Below, one piece after another: positions 62,715 through 64,000 of a stretch of 64,000 nt of DNA. Under the pieces are notes generated by a model. The model did not search any database. It had not been told where the DNA came from and saw nothing but the letters and a program-made list of their open reading frames with translations. This DNA comes from Candidatus Thiosymbion sp. GTDB lineage: Bacteria > Pseudomonadota > Gammaproteobacteria > Chromatiales > Chromatiaceae. The position numbers and the translations under genes were made by a program. Each line of letters begins with the position of its first letter. Positions within the stretch are counted from its first letter, which is position 1. The stretch lies in contig JAHDND010000024.1 in the NCBI GenBank assembly GCA_018435665.1, positions 62,001 to 126,000 of the forward strand, in the 5' to 3' direction.

Positions 62715-64000
<1,286 letters not shown>

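Overview
The window reads as chromosomal DNA of a GC-rich gammaproteobacterium, most likely a purple sulfur bacterium (Chromatiaceae) or close relative. This rests on a CbbR-type LysR regulator, a three-subunit proton-translocating transhydrogenase, the order rpmE / pilMNOPQ-aroKB / gltBD known from gammaproteobacteria, and GC-rich codon use. Genus cannot be fixed from the sequence alone.

Region by region. 1-17.2 kb is mostly housekeeping: ridA (cut by the window edge), purC, a trkA-like/trkH potassium uptake pair, gloB, dxs, a cbbR-like regulator, a copper ATPase with a small copper chaperone, a RapA-type SWI/SNF ATPase with long Gly-Ser and Gly-Ala hexanucleotide-repeat linkers, a CoA-type Nudix hydrolase and queA. 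A tRNA-Leu(CAA) at 17.2 kb is followed by a 9-kb genomic island ending in a 58-bp duplicate of the tRNA 3' end at 26.3 kb. The island carries a truncated NERD protein, an orphan ThDP enzyme, a lipoprotein, a broken tyrosine integrase, a diguanylate cyclase remnant and a large hybrid histidine kinase. The displaced tRNA terminator and rpmE follow.

27.5-34.4 kb is the type IV pilus alignment/secretin operon pilMNOPQ with aroK-aroB. In Pseudomonas gltBD lies close behind aroB; here about 22 kb lies between them. That block holds mazEF, an Rpn-type nuclease remnant, an AlbA_2/Schlafen-like ATPase, a HigA-like remnant, a diverged copy of the aroB 3' end, pilC, an HTH-Sel1 protein, pilA, a secreted subtilase with two Calx-beta domains, a minor-pilin cluster (pilE, fimT, pilW, pilX, pilV) with unusually long PilX and PilV and no visible pilY1, a second Rpn remnant, a 1374-aa SNF2 protein, yefM-yoeB and the pnt operon. 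gltB-gltD follow, preceded by a convincing NtrC box and a sigma-54 promoter, and then gdhA, convergent and running off the right edge.

Functionally, the window links type IV pilus assembly and a divergent pilus-tip locus with ammonium assimilation (GOGAT, GDH) and NADPH supply (Pnt). Most accessory material sits in three places: the tRNA-Leu island, the aroB-pilC gap, and the two flanks of the SNF2 gene. No CRISPR array, rRNA operon or intact insertion sequence was found.
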